Shown here: piece after piece, positions 8,191 to 16,025 of the stretch
How positions within the stretch are numbered: position 1 is the first letter of the stretch
How the letters are laid out: the number at the start of each line of letters is the position of its first letter
Source: Rhodococcus sp. HM1
GTDB taxonomy: Bacteria > Actinomycetota > Actinomycetes > Mycobacteriales > Mycobacteriaceae
Length of the DNA stretch: 38,196 nucleotides
Direction of reading: 5' to 3'
Assembly: GCF_023218075.1 (NCBI RefSeq)
Contig: NZ_JALPTB010000064.1
Coordinates: 1-38,196, forward strand
The notes under the pieces: model-generated
What the model was told of the DNA's origin: nothing
Databases searched by the model: none
Seen by the model: only the letters and a program-made list of their open reading frames with translations
Made by a program: the position numbers and the translations under genes

Positions 8191-8594
8191 TCGGTCGCCG
8201 TGGGTTGCTCGGTGAGGAACGGCCGCACTTCGAGCCATTCGTGGAGCGGTTCGCCGCCGCGGCCGGGCGCGGCCGAGAGTTCCGCGGCCAGCTCGTACGC
8301 GCGTTCGCGGGAGTCGACGTCGATGATCATCCACCCGGCGATCAGGTCCTTCGTCTCGGCGAACGGACCGTCCGTCACGGGCGAACGTCCCTCGCCGTCG
8401 TATCGCACGAAGGTGCCCTCGGGCGCCAGGGCCTGTGCGTCGACGAACTCTCCGGATTCCTCCAGCCGTGCCGCGAAGTCACGCATGTACCGGATGTGCG
8501 CGTCGACCTCCTCCGGCGTCCACCGGTCCATCGGCACCGCGTCGCCGACGGGGTCCGGTCCGCCTCGGTAGTGCTTGAGCAGCAGGTACTTCAT
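8187..8594 (-). CDS. YCII-related DGPF-domain protein
   Basis: A 135-residue protein of the YCII/DGPF family. It begins MKYLLLKHYRGG and contains the defining VTDGPFAETKDLIAGWMIID segment. These small ferredoxin-fold proteins are genetically tied to ECF42 sigma factors; their reaction is unknown. The ATG at 8594 is supported by a strong ribosome site (GAGGAGGG, 5 nt spacing on the minus strand). The stop codon overlaps the start of the sigma-factor gene by 4 bp, so the pair forms one operon, probably driven by the sigma factor itself from the promoter at 8645-8671. Confidence 0.9.
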   Translation of the reverse strand: MKYLLLKHYRGGPDPVGDAVPMDRWTPEEVDAHIRYMRDFAARLEESGEFVDAQALAPEGTFVRYDGEGRSPVTDGPFAETKDLIAGWMIIDVDSRERAYELAAELSAAPGRGGEPLHEWLEVRPFLTEQPTATE

Positions 8595-8644
8595 GGTTGG
8601 CCCTCCTCGGTCACACGGCCCGTGTCGGCCGTTCCTACCCCTGA

Positions 8645-8671
8645 GACGGAGCCGGGGTCGCGTTCTCGACA
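8645..8671 (-). promoter_or_regulatory. ECF42-type promoter (TGTCGA-N17-CGTC)
   Basis: On the minus strand TGTCGA (8671-8666) is followed after 17 bp by CGTC (8648-8645), about 50 bp before the ATG of the DGPF gene. TGTCGA with CGAC/CGTC is the promoter pattern reported for group ECF42, matching the sigma factor encoded in the same operon. Autoregulation is therefore predicted. Confidence 0.6.
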
Positions 8672-8743
8672 CCGACCAGCGTGCCGGGTTCCGCCGGACA
8701 TCGAGACGGATTCGACCGGCCCGTCGGGCGACGCGGTCCGCGG

Positions 8744-9361
8744 TCAGGATTCGGTGGGACGGGGCTGGGCCAGGATCGCGGACCCGACCCAGCGGCGCAG
8801 GTAGCGGCGCATCTCGTCGTCGCTGCGCGGCGGGTGCCCGGGCGAGACGAAGAACGACTGCATCGTGCGCAGCAGGTACTCGACGAGCTCGTGCAGCGAC
8901 TCCTCGTCGTATCCGTAGCTCTCCCAGTCGACGTCGAAGCGCCGGATCATCGTCATCCCGAACAGCTGCGCCTCGTCGGAGGTCATGCGGTCCGGGACGG
9001 CGTTCGAGTACGAGTTGGACAGCAGAATGCCCAGATGCGGTGTGCGCCGGACCTCCGCGAGGGTGTAGACCACGCCTTCGGTCATCGCTTCGGCCGGGTC
9101 CTCGATCCCCCGGACCTGTTCGGTGAGCCGGTCGAGGAATCCGGCGACGGATGCGATGGCGGCGGCCTGCATGAGCGCGTCGGCACTGGGGAAATAGCGG
9201 TACACCGTTTGCCGGATGACGCCGAGTGCTTCGGCGACGTCGGCGATGCTGATGGGCGCGCCGGTGCGGCCGATCAGGTCGACGGCGGCGGCGACGATCC
9301 GTTCGGATGCTTCCTCGTCGCTAGCCGGGGGACTTCCACCCCACCCACGCCTACCTGCCAC
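8744..9361 (-). CDS. TetR-family transcriptional regulator
   Basis: A 205-residue repressor. The N-terminal TetR helix-turn-helix is clear: RIVAAAVDLIGRTGAPISIA, then DVAEALGVIRQTVYRYFPSA. The C-terminal ligand-binding domain is helical and not recognisable as to effector. I chose the GTG at 9361 because GAGGAAG lies 7 nt upstream; the open frame continues to 9451 but adds a Pro/Ser/Arg-rich stretch without family character. It is divergent from the metal-dependent hydrolase operon, with a 36-bp palindromic operator between them. It probably represses both itself and that operon until a hydrophobic ligand is bound; the ligand is unknown. Confidence 0.9.
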   Translation of the reverse strand: MAGRRGWGGSPPASDEEASERIVAAAVDLIGRTGAPISIADVAEALGVIRQTVYRYFPSADALMQAAAIASVAGFLDRLTEQVRGIEDPAEAMTEGVVYTLAEVRRTPHLGILLSNSYSNAVPDRMTSDEAQLFGMTMIRRFDVDWESYGYDEESLHELVEYLLRTMQSFFVSPGHPPRSDDEMRRYLRRWVGSAILAQPRPTES

Positions 9362-9491
9362 TGACTGCTTCCTCGGTCGAGCGAGTCCGGGGCTCGACGT
9401 GCTCCCGGGAGCGGACGCCGGACCACGCGGACGGAGTGTCGAAAGTAGCACGGACCGCCCCCCGGATCCGGTTCACCAAACCCCCGCGAAA

Positions 9492-9527
9492 CAGATCATA
9501 CAAAGACTCAGCTGAATGTATGATCTG
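9492..9527. promoter_or_regulatory. TetR operator with divergent -10 boxes
   Basis: A perfect 11-bp inverted repeat, CAGATCATACA (9492-9502) and TGTATGATCTG (9517-9527), is separated by 14 bp that contain a smaller palindrome TCAGCTGA (9508-9515). Each arm contains a TATGAT -10 box: 9519-9524 for the plus-strand hydrolase operon and 9500-9495 for the minus-strand tetR gene. Binding of the dimeric regulator here would block both promoters. The rest of the 255-bp gap shows nothing else I can identify. Confidence 0.7.
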
Positions 9528-9616
9528 GATCACCGCGTCTCGTCGTGTCCGCACGAGCCCGCAGCTGCAGCCCCACTTCCGAACGACTCCGCTTTTCGAA
9601 AGACGAGGTATCGCAA

Positions 9617-10552
9617 GTGACCGACCTTCAAGTCCGCAAGATGCGTTTCGGGTTCGAGGACCACGACGTGCCGTTCCTGTGGAACGAGCAGAACCCGGCG
9701 TTCTCGAGCATGGCCAACACGGTCTCGTTCCTCGCGGTCGGCTTCGAGAAGATGATCGTGCAGATGATCACCGAGGCGAAACCGCTGATCACCGATCCGG
9801 AGGTCGCTTCCGAGGCGGATGCGTTCATGCGCCAGGAGGGCCAGCACTCGACCGCGCACCGCCAGCACGTCAAGGCCCTGATCGAGCGGTACCCGGGGCT
9901 GCAGGAGACCCTCGACGACGTCATCGGCGCGTTCGACAAGCTCACCGCCGAGACCTCGCTCAACTATCGACTGGCCTACACCGCCGACCTCGAAGCCACC
10001 TTCACCCCGGTGTTCAAGCTGATGCTCGACAACGACGCGACCCTGTTCGCGCCCGGCGACGACCGCGTCGCATCGCTGTTCATCTGGCACTTCGTCGAGG
10101 AGGTCGAGCACCGCAGTTCCGCGCTGATCATCTTCGACGCGATCGTCGGCAGCGATCTGTACCGGATGCGCGTGGCGCCGTCGGTGTTCCGGCACGTGCT
10201 CGAGGTCATCGAGATCGCGAGCGAGGGGTTCAACAAGCACGTGCCGCTCGAGGAGCGGCAGATCGACGCGATGGCGATGTTCGCGCGGTACCGCCGCAAG
10301 CAGGCCCTGCGCAGGCTGATCCCGACCCTGACCGCCGAATACAACGGGCCGATGACCCGCGCGTTCGATCACCTGCCGCTCGGTGAGCAGCTCACCGCGC
10401 TCGCGGGGGTGGTGCGCAGCCAGATGCCCAGGCACAATCCCGAGCACGAGAAGCTGCCGGCACTCGCCGGCGTGTGGTTCGACCGCTTCGACGCCGGCTA
10501 CGACGTCACCCAGTGGTACACCGCAGACGCAAAGGCCCAGGGGGCCAACTGA
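9617..10552 (+). CDS. Predicted metal-dependent hydrolase (PF10118 type)
   Basis: A 311-residue soluble helical protein of the predicted metal-dependent hydrolase family (PF10118). It has two Glu-x-x-His pairs in separate helices, E74/H77 (MRQEGQHSTAHRQH, with H81) and E162/H165 (WHFVEEVEHRSS), plus buried acids such as E44 and E126. This pattern resembles ferritin-like diiron carboxylate proteins, so an oxidase or hydrolase role is possible. The chosen GTG at 9617 has GAGG about 10 nt upstream. The stop overlaps the start of the following membrane protein gene by 1 bp (TGATG), so the two very likely function together. Both are controlled from the TetR operator. The substrate is unknown. Confidence 0.8.
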   Translation: MTDLQVRKMRFGFEDHDVPFLWNEQNPAFSSMANTVSFLAVGFEKMIVQMITEAKPLITDPEVASEADAFMRQEGQHSTAHRQHVKALIERYPGLQETLDDVIGAFDKLTAETSLNYRLAYTADLEATFTPVFKLMLDNDATLFAPGDDRVASLFIWHFVEEVEHRSSALIIFDAIVGSDLYRMRVAPSVFRHVLEVIEIASEGFNKHVPLEERQIDAMAMFARYRRKQALRRLIPTLTAEYNGPMTRAFDHLPLGEQLTALAGVVRSQMPRHNPEHEKLPALAGVWFDRFDAGYDVTQWYTADAKAQGAN

Positions 10553-11706
10553 TGTCGGACCTCTGCTCCCCCACCTTCGAGGATCTCGCCGTCCGGCTCG
10601 GCTTCTCGTGCGAGGAGGCCGGCGGGCTCGTCGAGTTCCGCAGCCCCACCGCGCTGGAGAACTGGACGCTTCCGGTCCTCGAGGTCACGATCGTCGTCGG
10701 CGCGGTCCTCGCGCTGGTGTTCGCGATCCTGCGGCTGCGGCGCCAGGGTGATCCGACGAATCTGGTGCTGTGGTTCGGCGCGACCGCCTACCTGTTCTTC
10801 ATCGAACCGCCGCTGTACTTCCCGGCCGCGTTCGGCATCGAGGAACACGTCGACACGATGTTCGCGCACAACGTGTTCACGGTGGACTTCCTGTGGGGCC
10901 GATTGCCGCTGTACATCGTCGCGATCTATCCGCTGATGGCGACGCTGGCGTTCGAGATCGTCCGGATGCTCGGGGTGTTCACCCGCTACGGGGTGCTGGT
11001 CGGCGCCGCCTGCGTCGGCTTCGTGCACCACGCGTTCTACGAGATCTTCGATCATCTCGGCCCGCAGCTGCGGTGGTGGGAGTGGTCGCTCGAGAATCCG
11101 ATCAACCAGCCGTTCCTCGACTCGGTGCCGATTCCGAGCGTCGTGGTGTTCGCGGCGCTGTGGCCGATGTCGCTGGCCCTGTGCGTGCAGTTCTTCGTCG
11201 GCCGCCACGTCGACGCCGGCCGGCACTTCACCGGGGTGGAACTGACCTGGCGCACGGTGGTGATCGGCCTGCTCGCGTCGGTCGGCACGTTCGTGCTGCC
11301 GCTGCCGGCCACCGTGCTGGGCATCGGCAGCGACACCGTCCGCGGCGCAGTGTATCTGGCCGAACTGGTGGTCGTGTCGGTGGTCGCGGTGATCGCCCTG
11401 GCGCGGCGGTGGCGGGATCTGCGCGGCGCCGACGCCTCGGTGGAACGCCACACCAACCGGTTCGTGCAGGTCTACAGCCTCGTGTACCTGGGGGTGATGG
11501 CACTGCTGTGGGCCACCGCTCTGCCCGACTTCTTCGGGGCGGTCGACGGCGTCACCGAGAACGGTGATCCGGTCGGCAACCTCTGGTACACCATCGCGTG
11601 CTTCGTCGTCGCATTCGTGTGCGTGGCCGCCACGTTCACAGTGGGTCCCCGCAGCGGCACCGCTCCGGCCGGAGCGGACCGATCGTCGGAGACGTCCACC
11701 GTGTGA
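10552..11706 (+). CDS. Nine-helix integral membrane protein of unknown function
   Basis: A 384-residue polytopic membrane protein with about nine hydrophobic helices. Examples are LPVLEVTIVVGAVLALVFAI, LWFGATAYLFFIEPPLYF, GVLVGAACVGFVHHAFYEIF, SVVVFAALWPMSLALCVQFF and IACFVVAFVCVAATFTV. Conserved-looking polar residues within or beside helices (FIEPPLYFP, AHNVFTVDFLWGRLPLYI, VHHAFYEIFDHLGPQ) suggest an active site or binding cavity rather than a simple channel; several histidines could bind metal or heme. I considered AveC/spirocyclase-like membrane proteins, but the match is only impressionistic. The gene overlaps the upstream hydrolase by 1 bp and is probably translated with it. Confidence 0.75.
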   Translation: MSDLCSPTFEDLAVRLGFSCEEAGGLVEFRSPTALENWTLPVLEVTIVVGAVLALVFAILRLRRQGDPTNLVLWFGATAYLFFIEPPLYFPAAFGIEEHVDTMFAHNVFTVDFLWGRLPLYIVAIYPLMATLAFEIVRMLGVFTRYGVLVGAACVGFVHHAFYEIFDHLGPQLRWWEWSLENPINQPFLDSVPIPSVVVFAALWPMSLALCVQFFVGRHVDAGRHFTGVELTWRTVVIGLLASVGTFVLPLPATVLGIGSDTVRGAVYLAELVVVSVVAVIALARRWRDLRGADASVERHTNRFVQVYSLVYLGVMALLWATALPDFFGAVDGVTENGDPVGNLWYTIACFVVAFVCVAATFTVGPRSGTAPAGADRSSETSTV

Positions 11707-11748
11707 TGTGCCGATTCACAACACAGTGATGACGGTCACGTCCGCAAC

Positions 11749-11754
11749 TACAAT
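11749..11754 (+). promoter_or_regulatory. -10 box for a leaderless chagasin-like gene
   Basis: TACAAT (5 of 6 bases of TATAAT) ends 6 nt before the ATG at 11761, which places the transcription start at the start codon. No ribosome site is present upstream, consistent with a leaderless mRNA. No good -35 is seen. Confidence 0.55.
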
Positions 11755-11760
11755 GACTTC

Positions 11761-12063
11761 ATGAAACATGTCGTCACCTCGGACGCTCGCGACGTGACCG
11801 TCGCCGCGGGCGACATCGTTGAACTACATCTGATGGAACGGTCGTCATCGGGGTCCACCTGGTTCACCGATCGCATCGGTGACGGTCTCGTGTGGACCAA
11901 CCTGCGGTATCTGCCCTCGAACAACCCGCTGCCCGGCGCCGGCGCCGAGCGGATCATGACGCTCCGCGCCAAGAAACCCGGGACGTGGCCGGTCTCGATG
12001 CGGCTGCGGCCGAGCCGGCACGCAACCGCGAACGAGTACGAACTGCTCGTCAACGTCACATGA
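11761..12063 (+). CDS. Chagasin-like (I42 family) protease inhibitor
   Basis: A 100-residue protein matching the I42 chagasin fold that blocks papain-like cysteine proteases. The three inhibitory loops can be placed: SSSGSTWF (normally NPTTGYxW), LPGAGAERIMTLRAKKPGTW (normally GxGG..xW..KAxxxG) and MRLRPSRH (normally RPW). The loops are imperfect, so inhibitory activity is uncertain. There is no signal peptide or membrane segment, which is unusual because many bacterial members are exported. It has its own predicted leaderless promoter, and an inverted repeat follows it. No cysteine protease is encoded nearby. The fold assignment is fairly good; the function is inferred. Confidence 0.75.
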   Translation: MKHVVTSDARDVTVAAGDIVELHLMERSSSGSTWFTDRIGDGLVWTNLRYLPSNNPLPGAGAERIMTLRAKKPGTWPVSMRLRPSRHATANEYELLVNVT

Positions 12064-12084
12064 GGTACCGGATCCCCGGCTGAT

Positions 12085-12132
12085 GACGAGGACTTGTGAC
12101 GTCGGCTCGACCGAAGGTCAGAAGTCCTCGTC
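12085..12132. terminator. Inverted repeat between convergent genes
   Basis: GACGAGGACTT (12085-12095) and AAGTCCTCGTC (12122-12132) form a perfect 11-bp inverted repeat with a 26-nt loop. The right arm covers the last codons of the SOD-like gene. Its position between two convergent genes suggests a bidirectional terminator. There is no U-tract. Confidence 0.4.
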
Positions 12133-12756
12133 GATGCACGCCAGCCGATCACCGGCGTTACCGGCTTCGCCCGGCGCCGTCATGGTGTGCTGTGCGTGGA
12201 TCACGACCGAGTTGGCTCCGTCGTCGCGGAACGTCCAGTCGACGGTGCTCGAGGCCTGTGCGTCACCGTTAGCGTCGGTGGTGATGTCGAGCCACACCTC
12301 GTTCTGCGGGTTCGCGTAAGCGGGATCGGTCGACGGCGACTCGGGTGTCGCGGCCGGATCGGGGGTGTTCTGATAGTGCGGGCCCGAATCCGAGGGCTGC
12401 GGTCCGCACGGCCGGGTGTGCACGTGGACACCGAAATCCCGGTTGGGTGCCAGACCGGTGGCGGACAGGGTGACGGTGGTGCGTCCGTCCTCCTCCTCGG
12501 TTTCGACGTCGACTCGCGAACCGACGGGCACCGCCGATTCGTCGTAGGTGAAGGCATCGGCCTCCGGATCGTCGGGCAGCCCGAAGGCATCCCCACTCAT
12601 ACCCGGGGCGGGGTTCGGAAGGGTCGTGGTGTCCATGCGCTCGGTGGTCGCGGGGGCCGATTCGACCGTGGTCCCCTCGTCGTTGCCGCATCCGGCGGCG
12701 AACAGCACTGCGAGGCACGCACCGGACACGAGAGCGGTGGTGGTTCGTGTGTTCAT
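12118..12756 (-). CDS. Cu/Zn superoxide dismutase-like lipoprotein lacking the zinc site
   Basis: A 212-residue exported lipoprotein with signal MNTRTTTALVSGACLAVLFA and lipid-anchor Cys23. The SodC-like domain keeps all four copper ligands: H111 and H113 (DFGVHVHTRPC), H127 (SGPHYQN) and H187 (NSVVIHAQH). It also keeps both disulfide cysteines (C117; C207 in GDRLACI). No histidine occurs between H127 and H187, so the usual zinc ligands are absent, and NEVWLD replaces the normal HxGDLP segment. The protein therefore resembles copper-only SODs that detoxify superoxide outside the membrane. An acidic Thr/Pro-rich linker of about 40 residues follows the anchor. It is divergent from a small membrane protein gene. 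Confidence 0.82.
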   Translation of the reverse strand: MNTRTTTALVSGACLAVLFAAGCGNDEGTTVESAPATTERMDTTTLPNPAPGMSGDAFGLPDDPEADAFTYDESAVPVGSRVDVETEEEDGRTTVTLSATGLAPNRDFGVHVHTRPCGPQPSDSGPHYQNTPDPAATPESPSTDPAYANPQNEVWLDITTDANGDAQASSTVDWTFRDDGANSVVIHAQHTMTAPGEAGNAGDRLACIDEDF

Positions 12757-12852
12757 ATCGGGCGCATACCCGCTCCCCGACCTTTCGGAACCCCGGCACT
12801 CGCGCCGTACAGTGGACGGACCCGACGGTTCGGAGGGAGGAAGGGAGGCGCG

Positions 12853-13119
12853 GTGGAGTACGCGACCTTCTTCTACTCTCTCGTTGCCTTGTGCTTGCTC
12901 GTCGCTGCGTCCACCTGGTGTCTGGCGCGTCCGCATCTCCTGTCGAGCCTGTCCGCGGCGGCGACCTCGGTGCTGTGGATTCTGCTCAACGGCCCCGTCG
13001 AAGGGCAGGTGCTGTACTCGGTGACCGCGCACCACGGACTCACCGAAGCAGACTTGCTGGCGGCCGCCGGAATGGGTATCGCGGTGTGGGGCTACCGAGT
13101 CGGCGTTCGCGATCGGTGA
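12853..13119 (+). CDS. Small hydrophobic membrane protein, 88 residues
   Basis: An 88-residue protein with two or three hydrophobic helices (YATFFYSLVALCLLVAAS, LSAAATSVLWILLNG, LLAAAGMGIAVWGYRVG) and a short basic tail. The GTG at 12853 is preceded by a strong ribosome site (GGAGGAAGGGAGG). The open frame extends far upstream, but that part is antisense to the SOD-like gene and is not protein-like. It is divergent from the SOD-like gene and followed by a hairpin. I do not recognise the family. Confidence 0.7.
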   Translation: MEYATFFYSLVALCLLVAASTWCLARPHLLSSLSAAATSVLWILLNGPVEGQVLYSVTAHHGLTEADLLAAAGMGIAVWGYRVGVRDR

Positions 13120-13157
13120 TCCGACGCCGCAGACTCGTACAGGTATCCATCCAGCAG

Positions 13158-13194
13158 GAACGCCGCCGACCGTGACGGTGGGTCGGCGGCGTTC
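13158..13194. terminator. Bidirectional hairpin terminator
   Basis: A perfect 14-bp stem (13158-13171 with 13181-13194, GAACGCCGCCGACC / GGTCGGCGGCGTTC, 9-nt loop) lies between the small membrane protein gene and the convergent polA gene. No U-tract is present. Confidence 0.65.
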
Positions 13195-13209
13195 GGTACA
13201 TGATCCGCG

Positions 13210-15933
13210 CTAGTGCGCGGCCGCGTCCCAGCTGCGTCCGTAGCCGACGGACACCTCGAGCGGAACCGACAGTTCGATCGCCGAGTCCATCTTCTCGCGC
13301 ACCAGCGCCTCGACCTGCTCGCGCTCGTCCGCGGTGACCTCGAGCACGAGTTCGTCGTGGACCTGCAGCAGCATCCGCGAGCGCAACCCCGCCTCGTGCA
13401 GCGCCTTGTGCACGTCGATCATCGCCACCTTGATGATGTCGGCGGCCGTGCCCTGGATCGGGGCATTCAGTGCGGCGCGTTCGGCGACCTCGCGGCGCTG
13501 ACGGTTGTCGCTGGTCAGATCGGGCAGGTAGCGGCGGCGGCCGTACAGCGTCGAGGTGTACCCGACCTTCCGGGCGTCCTCGACGACGTTGTGCAGGTAG
13601 TCGCGCACCCCGCCGAAGCGGGTGAAGTACGCCTCCATCTGCTCCTTCGCCTCGTCGGTCGAAATCTTGAGCTGCTGCGCGAGGCCGTACGCGCTGAGCC
13701 CGTAGGCCAGGCCGTACGACATCGCCTTGACGCGGCGGCGCAGTTCGGGCGTGACCTCCTCGATCGGCACACCGAACGCGCGGGAGCCGACGAAGCTGTG
13801 CAGGTCCTCGCCGGTGTTGAACGCCTCGATCAGCCCCTCGTCGCCGGACAGGTGCGCCATGATCCGCATCTCGATCTGGCTGTAGTCCGCGGTCAGCAGC
13901 AGGTCGTAGCCGGAACCGACGACGAAGCCGTCGCGGATCTGCCGTCCGGCGTCCGTGCGGACCGGGATGTTCTGCAGGTTCGGATCGGTCGACGACAGCC
14001 GGCCGGTCGCCGCGACGGTCTGATTGAACGTCGTGTGGATGCGGCCGTCGTCGGCGATCGACTTGATGAGCCCGTCGACGGTGGTCTTCATCCTGGTGGC
14101 CTCGCGGTGCGCCAGCAGGTGCTCGAGGAACGGATGCCCGGTCTTGTCGAACAGGTTCTGCAGAGCGTCGGCGTCGGTGGTGTAGCCGGTCTTCGTCTTC
14201 TTCGTCTTCGGCATGTCGAGCTCGTCGAACAACACCACCTGCAGCTGCTTCGGCGAGCCGAGGTTGATCTGCTTGCCGATCACCTCGTACGCGGCGTTCG
14301 CGGCGGCAGCGACGTCGGCGGCGAACCCGGACTGCAGATCGTGCAGGTGCTCGGCGTTCACGGCGATGCCCGCGGCCTCGAGGTCGGCAAGCACCGCGAG
14401 CAGGGGCAGCTCCATGTCGGCGAGCAGCGCGGTCGACTCGATGTCCTGCAGTTCGCTGTCCAGTGCTTCGGCGAGGTCGACCACGGCCCGGGCCCGCAGG
14501 ATCGCGTTCTCGGCGGCCTTGGCCTCCACGGCGTCCCCGTCGTCGAGCAGCGACAGCTGCTGCTCGCCGCTCTCCTCGACGCGCAGTTCACGCTTGAGGT
14601 AGCGCAGCGACAGGTCGTCGAGGTTGAAACTGCGCTGGCCGGGGCGCACGAGGTAGGCAGCGAGCGCCGTGTCGCTGGTTACGCCCGCGAGGGTCCAGCC
14701 GCGCCCGCGCAGCGCGTGCATCGCCGACTTGGCCTCGTGCAGCGCCTTCGGGGTGTCCGGGTCGGCGAGCCAGGCGGCGAGCGCGGCATCGTCCTCGGGG
14801 GTCAGGGTCGCGGTGGAGACGTACGCGCCTTCACCGTCGGCCGCGGCGATCGCGAGGGCCGTCGCGTCGCCGCCGTAGGGGGTCCCGAGGCCGACGACGG
14901 ACAGCCCGTGCCGCACCCCGGCGACCGCGTGCTCGGCGAGCCAGCCGGCGAGGGCGCCCTGCTCGAGCGCGCCGCCACGCACCTCGAATCCCTCCTCGGC
15001 TTCGGGTTCGGCGGAGGCGAGGGTCGCGAACAGCCGGTCGCGCAGCACCTTGAATTCGAGGTCGTCGAACAGCCGGTGGATGCGGTCGCGGTCCCACGGC
15101 GACAGCGCGAGCTGCTCCGGCGTGTACGGCAGCGGCACGTCGCGCACCATTTCGGTCAGGCGCCGGTTCATGAGCACGTTGTTGAGGTTGGTGCGCAGGG
15201 CGTCGCCGGTCTTGCCGCGCACCTCGTCGACGCGATCCACCAGGTTCGTCAGGCCGCCGAACTCGCGGATCCACTTGGCGGCCGTCTTCTCGCCCACGCC
15301 GGGGATGCCGGGCAGGTTGTCGCTCGGGTCGCCGCGCAGCGCCGCGAAGTCGGGGTACTGCTGCGGGGTCAGTCCGTACTTCTCCTCGACGGCCTCGGGG
15401 GTGAACCGGGTCAGATCCGACACTCCCCGCTTCGGGTACAGCACGGTGACGTCGTCGTTGACGAGCTGCAGCGAATCCCGGTCGCCGGTGACCACGAGCA
15501 CGCGGTAGCCGAGGGCGGTGGCCTGGGTGGCCAGGGTCGCGATGATGTCGTCGGCCTCGAAGCCCGCCTCGGCCATCACACAGATCCCGAGCGCGTCGAG
15601 CACGTCCTTCGTGATGTCGATCTGGCCCTTGAACTCGTCGGGGGCGGAACTGCGCTGCGCCTTGTACTCGGGGTACATCTCGGCGCGGAAGGTCTGCCGG
15701 TTGACGTCGAATGCGGCCGCCACGTGGGTGGGCTGTTCGTCGCGCAGCAAGTTGATGAGCATGGACGTGAAGCCGTACACCGCGTTCGTGGTCAGGCCGC
15801 TCTGCGTCTTGAAGTTCTCCGCCGGCAACGCGTAGAAGGCGCGGAAGGCCAGGGAGTGGCCGTCCAGCAGGAGCAGGGTGGAACGGTCGCCGTTCGTGGC
15901 GGCGGGAGCAGGCGAGGTGGATGCACGAGTCAC
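13210..15933 (-). CDS. polA: DNA polymerase I
   Basis: A 907-residue DNA polymerase I for repair synthesis and Okazaki-fragment processing. The N-terminal 5'-3' exonuclease domain (about 20-310) shows LLLLDGHSLAFRAFYA, VVTGDRDSLQLV and GDPSDNLPGIPGVGEKTA. The polymerase domain has motif A DYSQIEMRIMAHLSGD (near 680), motif B RRRVKAMSYGLAYGLSAYG and motif C LLQVHDELVLEV. The middle domain lacks the DxE and other acidic residues of the proofreading exonuclease (the first site reads VRHGLSVVGLG), as in mycobacterial PolA, so proofreading is not expected. The GTG at 15933 has a TAGACT -10 box 7 nt upstream, suggesting a leaderless mRNA. The CsoR-type gene is divergent. Confidence 0.97.
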   Translation of the reverse strand: MTRASTSPAPAATNGDRSTLLLLDGHSLAFRAFYALPAENFKTQSGLTTNAVYGFTSMLINLLRDEQPTHVAAAFDVNRQTFRAEMYPEYKAQRSSAPDEFKGQIDITKDVLDALGICVMAEAGFEADDIIATLATQATALGYRVLVVTGDRDSLQLVNDDVTVLYPKRGVSDLTRFTPEAVEEKYGLTPQQYPDFAALRGDPSDNLPGIPGVGEKTAAKWIREFGGLTNLVDRVDEVRGKTGDALRTNLNNVLMNRRLTEMVRDVPLPYTPEQLALSPWDRDRIHRLFDDLEFKVLRDRLFATLASAEPEAEEGFEVRGGALEQGALAGWLAEHAVAGVRHGLSVVGLGTPYGGDATALAIAAADGEGAYVSTATLTPEDDAALAAWLADPDTPKALHEAKSAMHALRGRGWTLAGVTSDTALAAYLVRPGQRSFNLDDLSLRYLKRELRVEESGEQQLSLLDDGDAVEAKAAENAILRARAVVDLAEALDSELQDIESTALLADMELPLLAVLADLEAAGIAVNAEHLHDLQSGFAADVAAAANAAYEVIGKQINLGSPKQLQVVLFDELDMPKTKKTKTGYTTDADALQNLFDKTGHPFLEHLLAHREATRMKTTVDGLIKSIADDGRIHTTFNQTVAATGRLSSTDPNLQNIPVRTDAGRQIRDGFVVGSGYDLLLTADYSQIEMRIMAHLSGDEGLIEAFNTGEDLHSFVGSRAFGVPIEEVTPELRRRVKAMSYGLAYGLSAYGLAQQLKISTDEAKEQMEAYFTRFGGVRDYLHNVVEDARKVGYTSTLYGRRRYLPDLTSDNRQRREVAERAALNAPIQGTAADIIKVAMIDVHKALHEAGLRSRMLLQVHDELVLEVTADEREQVEALVREKMDSAIELSVPLEVSVGYGRSWDAAAH

Positions 15934-15940
15934 GGGAGCC

Positions 15941-15946
15941 AGTCTA
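15941..15946 (-). promoter_or_regulatory. -10 box for leaderless polA
   Basis: TAGACT on the minus strand, 7 nt before the polA GTG. No Shine-Dalgarno sequence lies between, so the transcript would begin at or next to the start codon. Confidence 0.45.
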
Positions 15947-16025
15947 GGGACCCGGCCCGACAGCCTGTACGGCGATCGCGTCGCGTGCCCCGATCACCGT
16001 CGAAAACTCCCATCCACCTGCCAAA

